Source: CAZCAC01 sp964496575 (GTDB lineage Bacteria; Planctomycetota; UBA1135; GCA-002686595). From it: a stretch of DNA of 64,000 bases. The translations under genes were made by a program, and so were the position numbers. The stretch covers positions 1-64,000 of the forward strand of contig CAZCAC010000006.1 in NCBI GenBank assembly GCA_964496575.1, written 5' to 3'. The notes below the pieces were generated by a model that was not told the origin of the DNA, did no database searches, and saw only the letters and a list, made by a program, of their open reading frames with translations. Below are positions 9,700 to 20,881 of this stretch, piece after piece (positions within the stretch are counted from its first letter, which is position 1; each line of letters begins with the position of its first letter).

Positions 9700-10426
9700 C
9701 TCGGGTACCGAGACCGAAGACTCATCGCCGGCCCGGGGAACACGATTCGGAGCGGCGACGAGGGGCAGCCCGACCGGCGAGGCTCCGGCACGTTTTTCCC
9801 GTATTCACGTGCCGAATCCGGCCTCGGGGACGTTTTCGATGGTGACCCCGCACCTGAGTATCGTGAACGGGACCTGGCCCCCGCCTCCCCCCGCCGGAGG
9901 GCCCTGTATGCGCCTGGGGGGAAGTTCCCTCCCAGCTGCATGCGAGGAACGGACCCGGAACGCGTACTCTGTGTCGAGCGCCGACGACCCGGATCCCTCC
10001 TCATGTATTTCCTCGGACACACCTCCGCCCGACCGGCTAGCGACCACCTGTCCGACCGGACGGAACGCCCGCACCACGACGCGGAGAGAGAGAACACCGA
10101 CCGGATGACCGAGTCGGCGAGCCTCCAGGGGGAGCGCCCCTGGCGGGACCGGGAGGAGCCGATCTGGCCGCTGGTCAGTCGCGAGGAGCTGGCCCTCATC
10201 GCCTTCGCGCCCTTCCTGCGCAGCTGATCCGGCGGGAGAGGGTCGGGGCAGCCGGGATGACCCCCCGTTCTGGCGCGAGGAGACTTGGCCGAGACCGATC
10301 CGCCTCGGGCCAGGACGAGCCGATCGTCGAGCTCACGCCCCCGGCAGAGCCTCCCCCGCGGCCGAACCTACGCACTGCTGCGGAGCCCGACGGAAGCTTG
10401 TCGGTAGGGAATCTCCTTCCCTGATT
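9700..10426. other. Long intergenic region, no convincing gene
   Basis: Several overlapping frames on both strands are open here because of the high G+C content, but none shows a recognisable domain, signal peptide or ribosome site. The end of the region leads into the operator and promoter area of the porin-feoB locus. The one short stretch with more coding-like third positions (10105-10227) is listed separately at low confidence. Confidence 0.5.
10105..10227 (+). CDS. Possible 40-residue ORF of unknown function
   Basis: The frame starting MTESASLQGERPWRD and ending FAPFLRS has strong G/C preference at third positions, like the neighbouring true genes, whereas the same frame upstream does not. 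There is only a distant purine-rich stretch upstream as a ribosome site and no known domain. It could be a small gene, a leftover 3' end of a lost gene, or chance. Confidence 0.2.
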   Translation: MTESASLQGERPWRDREEPIWPLVSREELALIAFAPFLRS

Positions 10427-10443
10427 TTGAGATTGCGTCTCAA
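10427..10443. promoter_or_regulatory. Fur-box-like operator upstream of porin-feoB
   Basis: The 17-nt palindrome TTGAGATTGCGTCTCAA has perfect 6-bp arms (10427-10432 and 10438-10443). It has the dyad symmetry and TGAGA/TCTCA half-sites of many Fur-family operators. It sits 45 nt before the porin start and heads a unit that includes feoB, a classical Fur-repressed ferrous iron transporter. Function is inferred from motif and context; binding by another metalloregulator (DtxR or MntR type) cannot be excluded. Confidence 0.55.
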
Positions 10444-10488
10444 GTGCAAATCGGCGATTCTCCAGACATACTCCCCTGGAGATCCGCC

Positions 10489-11840
10489 ATGACCACCCTC
10501 CCCACCTTGATCCTGCTCAGCAGCAGCTTCGCGCCGCTGCCCGCCCCCCTCGACCAGGCCCGGCGCGAGACCCCGTGGCTCGAGGCGCTCGCCGCTCCCC
10601 CGGCGGCCCCGATCCCCCCGACCCCGCGCCCGAGCCCCTTCGCCGAGGGGGACCTCCCGTGGCGACTCACCGCCTACTCGATCGTCGACGGCAGCCGGAG
10701 CTTCGATGGGGGCGTCCGGCGTGACAGCTCGCTGCGCACCCTGTCCGGGATCACCGGCGAGCTCGATCTCGACGGGCTCCTCGGCTGGTCGGGCGCGACC
10801 CTCTTCGCGGACCTCCAGTGGCTCGCCGGCGACGACGGCTCCGAGGACGTCGGCGACCTCCAGGCCTACTCCAACATCGACTTCCCCGAGGACCGCTTCC
10901 AGGTCTCCGAGGTCTGGTACCAGCAGGTCTTCGAAGAGCAGCACCTGCGCCTGAAGCTCGGGAAGATCGACGCCAACAGCGAGTTCGCCTTCGTCGACAG
11001 CGGCGGCGAGTTCATCCACTCCTCCGCCGGCGTGGGCCCCCCCCCCCGGCCCCCCGGGCGGCCGCGCCCCGCCCCCCCGGCCGGCGGGGCCCGGGGCGNN
11101 NNNNNNNNGGTTCCCTTTGACCCCGGGCCGCCCCCGCGCTGTCCACCCCCCCCCCCCCCGGCTTCCCCCCCCCCCCCATTCACGCGCTGCCGACCTACCC
11201 CGACCCCGCCTTCGGCGGGAACCTCTTCGCCGAGGACTGCGGTGGTTTCGCCTTCGGGGTCGGCGTGTACGACGGGACCGGCTACAAGACCGGCTCGCGC
11301 GGACCGTCGAGCCTCTTCAGCTCGCCCGGTGACCTCTTCGGCATCGCCGAGGTGCGCTACGAGTGGGAGGACGGCCGCGTCGGGATCGGTGCCTGGCACC
11401 ACAACGGCGACTTCGATCGTTTCGACGGCGGTGTCGACGACGGGGCAGAAGGGTACTTCGCCCTGGCCGAGGGATGGCTGATGAGGGAGGACGGCGATCC
11501 CGACGGGGAACAGGGGCTCCAGGCCTGGACCCTGCTCGGCGCTGCGGACGAGACCGTCTCGCCGGTCGAGACCCACGTCGGTGTCGGCCTCGCCTACGCT
11601 GGACTCCTCGGCGGTCGCGACGAGGATACGACCGGCCTGGGCGTGCACTCCGCCCGGCTCTCCGGCGATCCCGACGCGGGGTTCACCGAGGGTCACGAGA
11701 CCGCCATCGAGCTGTTCCACGCGTTCCAGGTGCTGCCCGAGCTCCGCATCCAGCCCGACCTGCAGTACATCGTCAATCCCGGTGGCGAAGGCCTCGATGA
11801 CGCCTTCGTCGGGACCATTCGGCTGGCCTTCGAGCTCTGA
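10489..11840 (+). CDS. OprB-like outer-membrane porin, reading frame broken by assembly gap
   Basis: The ATG at 10489 has GGAG about eight bases upstream and begins an N-terminal hydrophobic segment (MTTLPTLILLSSSF). The first part reads in one frame to about 11036 (RLKLGKIDANSEFAF, GGEFIHSSAGV). The second part reads in another frame from about 11178 (IHALPTYPDPAFGGNLF) to the stop at 11840, ending in a beta-strand with terminal aromatic character (VGTIRLAFEL). HSSAG followed closely by a (M/L)PTYPDPAFG motif is the usual order in carbohydrate-selective OprB porins, so the roughly 140 nt of poly-C, G/C-rich sequence and 10 Ns between them look artefactual. Removing them gives about 400 residues, the normal family length. 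The gene lies 16 nt upstream of feoB behind a Fur-like site, suggesting a role in metal uptake across the outer membrane. Confidence 0.75.
11037..11177. other. Assembly gap (10 N) with flanking poly-C low-complexity sequence
   Basis: Ns occupy 11099-11108. They are flanked by homopolymers C11 (11037-11047), C14 (11146-11159) and C13 (11165-11177) and by G/C-only stretches found nowhere else in the window. The block interrupts the porin and shifts its frame. It is best read as erroneous sequence around a scaffold gap. Confidence 0.85.
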
Positions 11841-11856
11841 GCCGCGGAGAAGAACG

Positions 11857-14100
<2,244 letters not shown>

Positions 14101-14113
14101 TCGCCAGGGGATT

Positions 14114-14142
14114 GTGACCGTTCTTCCCGGTACGGCTATACT
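14114..14142 (+). promoter_or_regulatory. Candidate sigma70-type promoter of C39/beta-helix gene
   Basis: GTGACC (14114-14119) and TATACT (14137-14142) are separated by 17 nt and match 4/6 and 5/6 of the -35 and -10 consensus. The predicted start would lie about 85 nt before the ATG at 14232, in the gap after feoB. Confidence 0.4.
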
Positions 14143-14231
14143 GGACGCGTGGCGAGAGAGTTCAGGTGAGGGAAGAGGTGTGCCCGCGGGACCCGCTCCT
14201 TCGCCTCCAGAATCGCAAAGGAGATCGAACG

Positions 14232-15974
14232 ATGAGCTGCCGGCCGTCAACCGCGCCCAGTCGTCGCGCCTTCCGTTGGCCCTTCCTCGCCGCCGCCACC
14301 CTCACCATCAGCGCGGTGGGGATCCCTCAGGACCGCGCCGGAGATGCGCAAAACCGCTACATGCCGACCGGACCCCCGCCAGCGGGGGGATATCAGCCGT
14401 ACACCGGTGGCTTCCAGGACCGCGCCAGCAAGGTGATCGACGGCGTCCCCGCCTATCGGATCTACCACGGCTGCGGGCCGACCTCGGCGGGGATGGTCTT
14501 CGGCTACTGGGACATGCACGGCTATTCGAAGCTGTTCCCCGGGCCATCGACCACCTACTACCCGCCGGTGATGCAGGCGATGTGCAGCTCCGGTCACTTC
14601 TACGACTACTCGGAGCCTCGTGACGCCCATCCGGGTCCGCTCCTGAAGGACAAGTCCTACTACGGGGGCGCTCACGCGAGCGACTGCATCGGGGACTTCA
14701 TGAAGACGTCGTGGTACAGCGAGAGCAACTACTACTACTGGTCGTGGTTCTCCGACGTGAAGCCGGCGATGGATGCCTACACCGGCTACGTCAACACGAT
14801 GAATGGCACGAGCTACACGTGGAGCTCCAAGAGCGAACAGTGGGGAGCGTTCAACTGGAACAAGTTCGTCGTGGAGATCGACCAGGACCGCCCGATGATC
14901 CTCCTGGTCGATACCGACGGCATCGGAGGGACCGACCACTTCGTGACCGCCATCGGTTACCGGGACACCCCGCAGAAGGAGTACGCCTGCTTCGACACCT
15001 GGAACACTTCGGGGTATCGCTGGGAGAAGTTCTGGGGAGTCGCCAATGGCCAGCCCTGGGGAATCTACGGCGCCGTCTACTTCGAGATGACCGGCGGCGA
15101 GACCACGGACCACGAGGTTCCCGGCGAGTACGAGACCATCCAGAAGGCGATCGATGTCGCCGTGCCCGGACACCAGGTGTCGGTCGCGCCGGGGACGTAC
15201 GGCGAGGCGCTCGACTTCCTGGGCAAGGCGATCACCATGGTCGGCACGGGCGGCCAGACGGTCACCACCATCGACGCGACCGGGCTCGGCAGCTCCACCG
15301 TGACCTGTGTGAGTGGCGAAGGTGCCGGCAGCGTCTTGCAGGGTTTCACCATCACCGGCGGAATCGTCAGCGACGGAGGTGGTCTCTTCTGCAACGGCAC
15401 CTCGCCCACGGTGACCGATTGCCTCTTCCAGGGCAACGTCGTCACCGGATGTGGCGGTGGAGTCCTCACCTTCGGGGGATCGCCGACCTTCACCGACTGC
15501 CGTTTCGAGGGTAACAGCGCCTGGGCTGGCGGTGGACTCTACGGCGAGAGCGCCGCACCGATGCTCCACGGCTGCAGCTTCACCGAGAACGACGCCACGT
15601 ACGGAGGTGGCGTCGCCCTCAATGCTTCGGTTCTCGGCGGGATCGAGGTGGTGCTCGATGCGACAACGTTCGAGGCGAACACCGCCAACCTCGGCGGCGG
15701 CTTGCTGGTGAACCAGTGCAGCCCGGTGATCACCTCCTGCGACTTCGCGCAGAACATCGGGATCTACTACGGGGGAGGTGCGTACCTGCTGGGCGGCAGC
15801 CAGCCGCTGATCGACGGCTGCTGGTTCGGGCTGAACCTCGCCGGTATCGACGGCGGGGGGATCCTGAGCGCGAACAGCCTCCCGCTGATCCGCTTCTCGA
15901 CCTTCGGCGGCAACCAGCCGAATCACATCTCCGGACCGTGGCAGAACGGCGGCTGGAACCTCTTTAGTCTGTAG
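14232..15974 (+). CDS. Exported C39-like cysteine peptidase fused to parallel beta-helix
   Basis: This encodes 580 residues. The ATG at 14232 has AAAGGAGA seven bases upstream and opens a Tat-like or Sec signal (SRRAFRWPFLAAATLTISA). Residues about 50-290 look like a papain-fold C39-type domain: Cys81 in YHGCGPTSAGMVFGYW, His236 in GGTDHFVTAIGYRD, and Asp255/Asn258 in CFDTWN supply the catalytic set. From about residue 300 the pattern changes to a pectate-lyase-like right-handed beta-helix, starting YETIQKAIDVAVPG and VSVAPGTYGEAL (DUF1565-type) and continuing with short GGG-L repeats. Whether it cleaves peptides or uses the fold for binding is unknown; the helix suggests a surface or polysaccharide ligand. 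I know of no characterised protein with exactly this fusion. Confidence 0.8.
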   Translation: MSCRPSTAPSRRAFRWPFLAAATLTISAVGIPQDRAGDAQNRYMPTGPPPAGGYQPYTGGFQDRASKVIDGVPAYRIYHGCGPTSAGMVFGYWDMHGYSKLFPGPSTTYYPPVMQAMCSSGHFYDYSEPRDAHPGPLLKDKSYYGGAHASDCIGDFMKTSWYSESNYYYWSWFSDVKPAMDAYTGYVNTMNGTSYTWSSKSEQWGAFNWNKFVVEIDQDRPMILLVDTDGIGGTDHFVTAIGYRDTPQKEYACFDTWNTSGYRWEKFWGVANGQPWGIYGAVYFEMTGGETTDHEVPGEYETIQKAIDVAVPGHQVSVAPGTYGEALDFLGKAITMVGTGGQTVTTIDATGLGSSTVTCVSGEGAGSVLQGFTITGGIVSDGGGLFCNGTSPTVTDCLFQGNVVTGCGGGVLTFGGSPTFTDCRFEGNSAWAGGGLYGESAAPMLHGCSFTENDATYGGGVALNASVLGGIEVVLDATTFEANTANLGGGLLVNQCSPVITSCDFAQNIGIYYGGGAYLLGGSQPLIDGCWFGLNLAGIDGGGILSANSLPLIRFSTFGGNQPNHISGPWQNGGWNLFSL

Positions 15975-15985
15975 CAGTACCGCAG

Positions 15986-16023
15986 TACCGAACCTGGTGC
16001 GTGAAAACGAACCTGGTTCGGTA
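15986..16023. promoter_or_regulatory. Operator-like palindromes upstream of GH78 rhamnosidase
   Basis: Nine-base arms TACCGAACC (15986-15994) and GGTTCGGTA (16015-16023) are perfect inverted repeats. Inside, CGAACCTGGTTCG (16008-16020) is itself a palindrome, and CGAACCTGGT occurs twice (15989, 16008), 19 nt apart, about two helical turns. The sites lie just before the ribosome site of the GH78 gene, as expected for a carbohydrate-responsive repressor. No T-tract follows, so a terminator is less likely. Confidence 0.45.
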
Positions 16024-16045
16024 TCATGTCGGCGGAGGTGTCGAC

Positions 16046-19000
16046 ATGACCGCGCTGTTTCCCTTGCTGATGCTCCTGCTCTGGACCCCGATCGATGTGA
16101 AGGCTTCGCCCCCCTGTTCGATCCGACCGGTGCGTTTGCGCTGCGAGAACCTCGTCGACCCGATCGGGATCGACGTCGCGGTTCCGCGGCTGAGTTGGAT
16201 TCTGGAAGCGACCGATCCGGAAGCGCGGGGGCTGGTGCAGATCGGCTACCAGATCCAGGTGGCCCCGACTCTCGAGGCGCTTCAGTCCGGCGAGGAGCTC
16301 GTCTGGGACAGCGGAATGGTCGAGTCCTCCGAGACCGATCAAATCGAGTATATGGAGGGGTCTGCTCCTCCTCCCAGATTGAACCTCGTTCTCAGGCCGG
16401 ATCTGGGCGAGGCGTATTTCTGGAGGGTTCGCGTCCGCGACGGCGAGGGGAAGATGTCTCCTTGGAGCGAGCCGGCGACGTGGTCGATGGGCGCTTTCGG
16501 GCTCGTCGTCCGCGGTCATGAAGTGAACTGGATCGGCCACGATGCCGCCCGCGAGCTCGCCGCGCTGCGCCCCACACTTCGCGGCGCGTCGTGGATCGGA
16601 TTCCCCGAGGCGGAAGACTCCGAGCCGCCGGCCGGGAAGCGTTTCTACCGCACGACCTTCACGCTGCCTCGAGATGTTGAGCTAGAGGAGGCGACGCTGA
16701 TGCTCACCGCCGACGACTCCCTCGAGCTCTGGGTCAACGGTGAGCACCGCTTCGCCGACGACAGCCCGACTCCGGCGTGGAAGCGTCCGGCGACCGTGCG
16801 GCTCGACCGCTGGCTGCGCTCCGGCGAGAACTCGATCGCCATCGCGGTCGAGAACCTCACCCCGGGGGCGACCGGGTTGATCGCCCGAATGGTGGTCCGG
16901 CCGCGCGAAGGCGAGCCGATCGTCGTCGCCACGAGTGAGGGCTGGCGCTGTGCGCCGGAGCCGGGGGATGGCTGGCAACGCCTCGACTTCGATGACTCGG
17001 GCTGGGCCGAGGCCAAGGTCATCGGCGAGCTCGGTGTCGAGCCGTGGGGGGCCTTCGAGGCGGCCGCACCCACCCTGCCGCCGGCGCGGTACCTCCGCCG
17101 CGAGCTCACGACCGAACGTCCGATACGCCGCGCGGTCGTCTACGCCTCGGCGCTCGGCAACTTCGAGCTGCGCCTGAACGGCGAGAAGGTCGGCGACAGC
17201 TACTTCGATCCCGGCTGGACCGACTACGAGAAGCGCGTCTACTACCGCGCCTTCGACGTCACCTCGATGATCCGACAGGGTGAGAACGCGCTCGGGGCGA
17301 TCCTCGGCGACGGGTGGTACTCCGGCTACGTCGGCTACAAGCCCCAGCGCGATCACTACGGGAGTGACCTTCGCCTGTACTGCAAGCTGCAGGTCGAGTA
17401 CGAAGATGGCGGCGGGGAGATCGTTACGAGCGACGCGTCCTGGAGAGCGAGCACCGGTCCGATCGTCACCTCCGACTTCCTGATGGGCGAGGTCTACGAC
17501 GCGCGCCTCGAGCAGCCTGGCTGGGACCTCCCGGGCTTCGACGACTCGGCGTGGGCTCCGGTCGACGTCACCGAGGTGATCTGGGCGAAGATCGAGGCCC
17601 ACCCCGGCCCCCCGGTCCGGGCGATCGAGGAGTTTCCGCCGCAGTCGATCACCGAGCCGCGCCCCGGCGTCTACGTGCTCGATCTCGGGCGCAACTTCGC
17701 CGGCTTCTGCCGAGTGCGGATGAAGGGCGAGCGCGGCGACGTGCTGCAGCTGCGCTTCGCCGAGCGCTTGAACCCCGACGGGACGCTCTACGTCACCAAC
17801 CTCCGCGCGGCGCGCGCGACCGATACCTACGTCTTCCGCGGCACCGGCGAGGTCGAGGAGTGGGAGCCGCGCTTCACCTTCCACGGCTTCCAATACGTCG
17901 AGGTCACCGGCCTCGGCGCCCCCCCGCCGCCCGGTTCGATCGTCGGCGTCGCGCTCTCGAGCGACACGCCGCTCGCGGGTTCCTTCGAGTGCAGTGATGA
18001 AACGGTCAACCAGCTCGTCTCCAACATCCTGTGGACGCAGTACGCCAACTTCATCGACGTGCCGACCGACTGCCCGCAGCGCGATGAGCGGCTCGGCTGG
18101 ACCGGCGACGCGCAGATCTACGTCCGCACCGCGACGTACTTCACCGACGTGCAGGCGTTCTTCACCAAGTGGCTCGTCGACCTCGCCGACGCCCAGCGGG
18201 AAGACGGACAGTTCCCGATGGTCGCGCCGCTGAAGGTGGCGGGCGGAGACGGCGGCCCGGGCTGGGCCGACGCCGGAACGATCTGCCCCTGGGCGATCTA
18301 CCAGGTCTACGGCGACCGCCGGCTGCTCGAGCGGCATTACGACGGCATGGTTCGCTTCGTCGGGTTCTGTGAAAAGCGCAGCGAGGGCGGACTACTGCCC
18401 CCCGAGAAGTTCCACTGCTTCGGGGACTGGGTCAGCGTCGGCGCAAATACGCCCAAGACGGTGATCTTCACTGCCTACTACGCGCACAGCGTCGACCTGA
18501 CCACGCGCGCGGCGCAGGAGTTGGGGCGCGAGGGCGACGCGGAGCGCTACGGCGAGCTCTTCCAGCGGATCAAAGATGCCTTCGTCGCGACCTACGTCGA
18601 TGAGGACGGGCGCATCGAGGGAAACACGCAATGCGTCTACGTGATGGCGCTGGCCTTCGACCTCCTCGACGGCGAGCTCGCTGAAAAGGCCGCGGAGCAT
18701 CTGGTCGAGCGGATCGAAGCGCGGAACGGGCACCTCTCCACTGGCTTCCTCGGAACCAAGGATCTGATGCTGGTGCTCTCCAAGATCGGACGCGAGGACG
18801 TCGCCTATCGCCTGCTGCACAACGACACCTATCCATCGTGGGGGTTCTCGATCAAGCACGGAGCGACCAGCATCTGGGAGCGGTGGAACGGCTGGACTCC
18901 GGAGAAGGGATTCATGGATCCGGGGATGAACTCGTTCGCGCACTACTCTTTCGGCGCCGTCGGTCAGTGGCTCTTCGAGAACGTCGGCGGGATCCGGCCG

Positions 19001-19333
19001 GCCTTGCCGGGTTACCGATGGATCGAAGTCGCGCCTCGCCCCGGCGGCCGGATCAGCTGGGCCGAAGTCGACCACGAGACGGTTCGAGGGACGGTGCGCA
19101 CGCGCTGGGTGGACGCACCCGCCGAGCTCACTCTGGAAGTCACCGTGCCGCCGAACACTCAGGCCACGATCCGCGTGCCCTTCGGCGAGCGCGGCGAGGT
19201 GACCGAGAGCGGGCGCTCGATCGAAGGCCGTGAGGGGATCACCGCTCAGGGCTACCGCGACGGCGCGGCGAACTTCCTCGTCGGGTCGGGCACCTACACC
19301 TTCCACGTGGACAAGGCGCCCGGAGGAGAGTGA
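16046..19333 (+). CDS. Exported alpha-L-rhamnosidase, GH78
   Basis: This encodes 1095 residues. The ATG at 16046 follows GGAGG at a good distance and starts a signal peptide (MTALFPLLMLLLWTPIDVKAS). Order: an N-terminal fibronectin-like domain (RPVRLRCENLVDPIGI, FYWRVRVRDGEG pattern), an inserted carbohydrate-binding-like beta-sandwich with LTADDSLELWVNGEH, and the rhamnosidase N-domain with LRLNGEKVGDSYFDPGWTDY. The (alpha/alpha)6 catalytic domain follows, with the diagnostic DCPQRDERLGWTGD near residue 675, whose acidic residues are catalytic in the family, and later WGFSIKHGATSIWERWNGW. A C-terminal beta-sandwich closes it. It removes terminal alpha-L-rhamnose from polysaccharides or glycosides outside the cytoplasm. 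The rhamnose isomerase and kinase genes about 7 kb away are the likely downstream catabolic steps, and the palindromes at 15986-16023 the likely control. Confidence 0.95.
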   Translation: MTALFPLLMLLLWTPIDVKASPPCSIRPVRLRCENLVDPIGIDVAVPRLSWILEATDPEARGLVQIGYQIQVAPTLEALQSGEELVWDSGMVESSETDQIEYMEGSAPPPRLNLVLRPDLGEAYFWRVRVRDGEGKMSPWSEPATWSMGAFGLVVRGHEVNWIGHDAARELAALRPTLRGASWIGFPEAEDSEPPAGKRFYRTTFTLPRDVELEEATLMLTADDSLELWVNGEHRFADDSPTPAWKRPATVRLDRWLRSGENSIAIAVENLTPGATGLIARMVVRPREGEPIVVATSEGWRCAPEPGDGWQRLDFDDSGWAEAKVIGELGVEPWGAFEAAAPTLPPARYLRRELTTERPIRRAVVYASALGNFELRLNGEKVGDSYFDPGWTDYEKRVYYRAFDVTSMIRQGENALGAILGDGWYSGYVGYKPQRDHYGSDLRLYCKLQVEYEDGGGEIVTSDASWRASTGPIVTSDFLMGEVYDARLEQPGWDLPGFDDSAWAPVDVTEVIWAKIEAHPGPPVRAIEEFPPQSITEPRPGVYVLDLGRNFAGFCRVRMKGERGDVLQLRFAERLNPDGTLYVTNLRAARATDTYVFRGTGEVEEWEPRFTFHGFQYVEVTGLGAPPPPGSIVGVALSSDTPLAGSFECSDETVNQLVSNILWTQYANFIDVPTDCPQRDERLGWTGDAQIYVRTATYFTDVQAFFTKWLVDLADAQREDGQFPMVAPLKVAGGDGGPGWADAGTICPWAIYQVYGDRRLLERHYDGMVRFVGFCEKRSEGGLLPPEKFHCFGDWVSVGANTPKTVIFTAYYAHSVDLTTRAAQELGREGDAERYGELFQRIKDAFVATYVDEDGRIEGNTQCVYVMALAFDLLDGELAEKAAEHLVERIEARNGHLSTGFLGTKDLMLVLSKIGREDVAYRLLHNDTYPSWGFSIKHGATSIWERWNGWTPEKGFMDPGMNSFAHYSFGAVGQWLFENVGGIRPALPGYRWIEVAPRPGGRISWAEVDHETVRGTVRTRWVDAPAELTLEVTVPPNTQATIRVPFGERGEVTESGRSIEGREGITAQGYRDGAANFLVGSGTYTFHVDKAPGGE

Positions 19334-19461
19334 ACCGCGCCTCGCGCGACGCCCGCGCAAGCGCCGCCGAGTGCACTACGGCGTGGAGTTGCGTACGTCC
19401 GCCGGAATGGAAGGCTGAGCCCAGTACGCACTTGTACGGTGCAATCTGCTCTCGAGAACGA

Positions 19462-19490
19462 TTGTCTCAGAAGGGTCGTGCAACTAGACT
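19462..19490 (+). promoter_or_regulatory. Candidate promoter of citrate synthase
   Basis: TTGTCT (19462-19467) and TAGACT (19485-19490) are 17 nt apart, each matching 4/6 consensus bases, about 45 nt before the citrate synthase ATG. Confidence 0.35.
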
Positions 19491-19534
19491 CTCTGGCTCT
19501 GAATACCGCGAACTGATGTCCCAAGGAGACGCCC

Positions 19535-20842
19535 ATGTCCACGCTCAAAGAAACCCTGCACGCCAAGATCGAAGAGCATCGCTCAAGGACGGTGAGACTC
19601 CTCAAGCAGCACAGTGATGTGAAGATCAGCGACGTCACGATCGGCCAAGCGATCGGTGGCGCTCGCGGGGTTCGCTGCCTGGTGACCGACATCTCCTACC
19701 TCGATCCGGAGGAGGGAATCCGCTTCCGCGGGAAGACGATTCCCGAGACCTTCGCTGCCCTGCCCAAGGTGCCCGGAAGTGAGTACCCCTACGTCGAAGG
19801 CTTCTGGCACTTCCTGATGACCGGGGAGATCCCGACGCTCGCGGAAGCCCAGGAGGTCGCCGCCGATTTCAAGAAGCGCTCTCACGTTCCCCAGTACGTC
19901 TTCGACGTGCTTCGCGCGATGCCGCGCGACACGCACCCGATGACGATGTTCTCCTCGGCCATCCTCGCCATGCAGCGCGAGTCGGTGTTCGTCCAGGAGT
20001 ACAAGAAGGGCATGTCCAAGATGGACTACTGGCAGCCGATGTACGAGGACGCCACGAACCTCATGGCCAAGCTGCCTACCATCGCCGCTTACATCTTCCG
20101 GATGAAGTTCCGGGGTGACACCCCGATCGCCCCCGATCCCGAGCTCGACTTCGGCGGGAACTTCGCCCACATGATGGGCATCGGCCATCCGTACGACGAC
20201 GTGGCCCGGATGTACTTCATCCTCCACTCCGACCACGAGTCCGGAAACGTCTCGGCGCACACCGTGCACCTGGTGGCCTCCGCGCTGTCCGACTCCTACT
20301 ACGCTCTCTCCGCCGGCCTCAACGGCCTCGCCGGCCCGCTGCACGGACTCGCCAACGAGGAAGTGCTGCGCTGGACCCAGGGCTTCATCGAAGGCCTCGA
20401 GGGCAAGGAACCCACCGAGGAAGTGATCAAGGAAGCCCTCTGGGCGACGCTGAACAGCGGCCAGGTGATCCCCGGCTACGGCCACGCCGTCCTCCGGAAG
20501 ACCGACCCGCGCTACGTCTCGCAGATGGAGTTCTGCCAGAAGAACCTGCCCGACTACCCGCTCTTCAAGGTCATCAACATGATCTACAAGGTCGCCCCGG
20601 GCGTCCTGATGGAGCAGGGCAAGGCCAAGAACCCGTGGCCGAACGTAGACGCGCAGTCCGGCGTCATCCAGTGGTACTACGGCGTCGAGGAGTACCCCTT
20701 CTACACCGTCCTCTTCGGCATCGGCCGTGCCCTCGGCACGCTGACCAACATCGTCTGGGACCGCGCGCTCGGCTACCCGATCGAGCGTCCGAAGTCGCTG
20801 ACCACGAAGATGCTGGAGGATGTCGCGGGCATCAAGGACTGA
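19535..20842 (+). CDS. gltA: Citrate synthase, eukaryote/mitochondrial-type
   Basis: This encodes 435 residues; AAGGAG lies seven bases before the ATG. The enzyme condenses oxaloacetate and acetyl-CoA to citrate in the first step of the TCA cycle, in the cytoplasm. The catalytic triad of the pig enzyme is conserved: His270 in GPLHGLANEEVL, His317 in PGYGHAVLRKTDPRY and Asp372 in NPWPNVDAQSG, followed by YTVLFGIGRALG with the citrate-binding Arg. The length and the phrases HSDHESGNVSAHT and SALSDSYYALSAGLNGLAGPLHG match mitochondrial citrate synthases more than the hexameric NADH-regulated GltA of enterobacteria. It stands as a single gene between a candidate promoter and an intrinsic terminator. 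Confidence 0.96.
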   Translation: MSTLKETLHAKIEEHRSRTVRLLKQHSDVKISDVTIGQAIGGARGVRCLVTDISYLDPEEGIRFRGKTIPETFAALPKVPGSEYPYVEGFWHFLMTGEIPTLAEAQEVAADFKKRSHVPQYVFDVLRAMPRDTHPMTMFSSAILAMQRESVFVQEYKKGMSKMDYWQPMYEDATNLMAKLPTIAAYIFRMKFRGDTPIAPDPELDFGGNFAHMMGIGHPYDDVARMYFILHSDHESGNVSAHTVHLVASALSDSYYALSAGLNGLAGPLHGLANEEVLRWTQGFIEGLEGKEPTEEVIKEALWATLNSGQVIPGYGHAVLRKTDPRYVSQMEFCQKNLPDYPLFKVINMIYKVAPGVLMEQGKAKNPWPNVDAQSGVIQWYYGVEEYPFYTVLFGIGRALGTLTNIVWDRALGYPIERPKSLTTKMLEDVAGIKD

Positions 20843-20881
20843 GAGATCATCCTGACGGACTCTCCCCCCTGAGTCCGCTCT

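Noticed and set aside
9696..10199. Minus-strand frame of 167 codons in the long intergenic region
   Set aside because: Serine/arginine-rich composition, no ribosome site and no recognisable family.
11109..11177. A genuine proline-rich linker in the porin
   Set aside because: Homopolymers of 11-14 C next to a 10-N gap, a frame change and the split of a conserved motif all point to an artefact.
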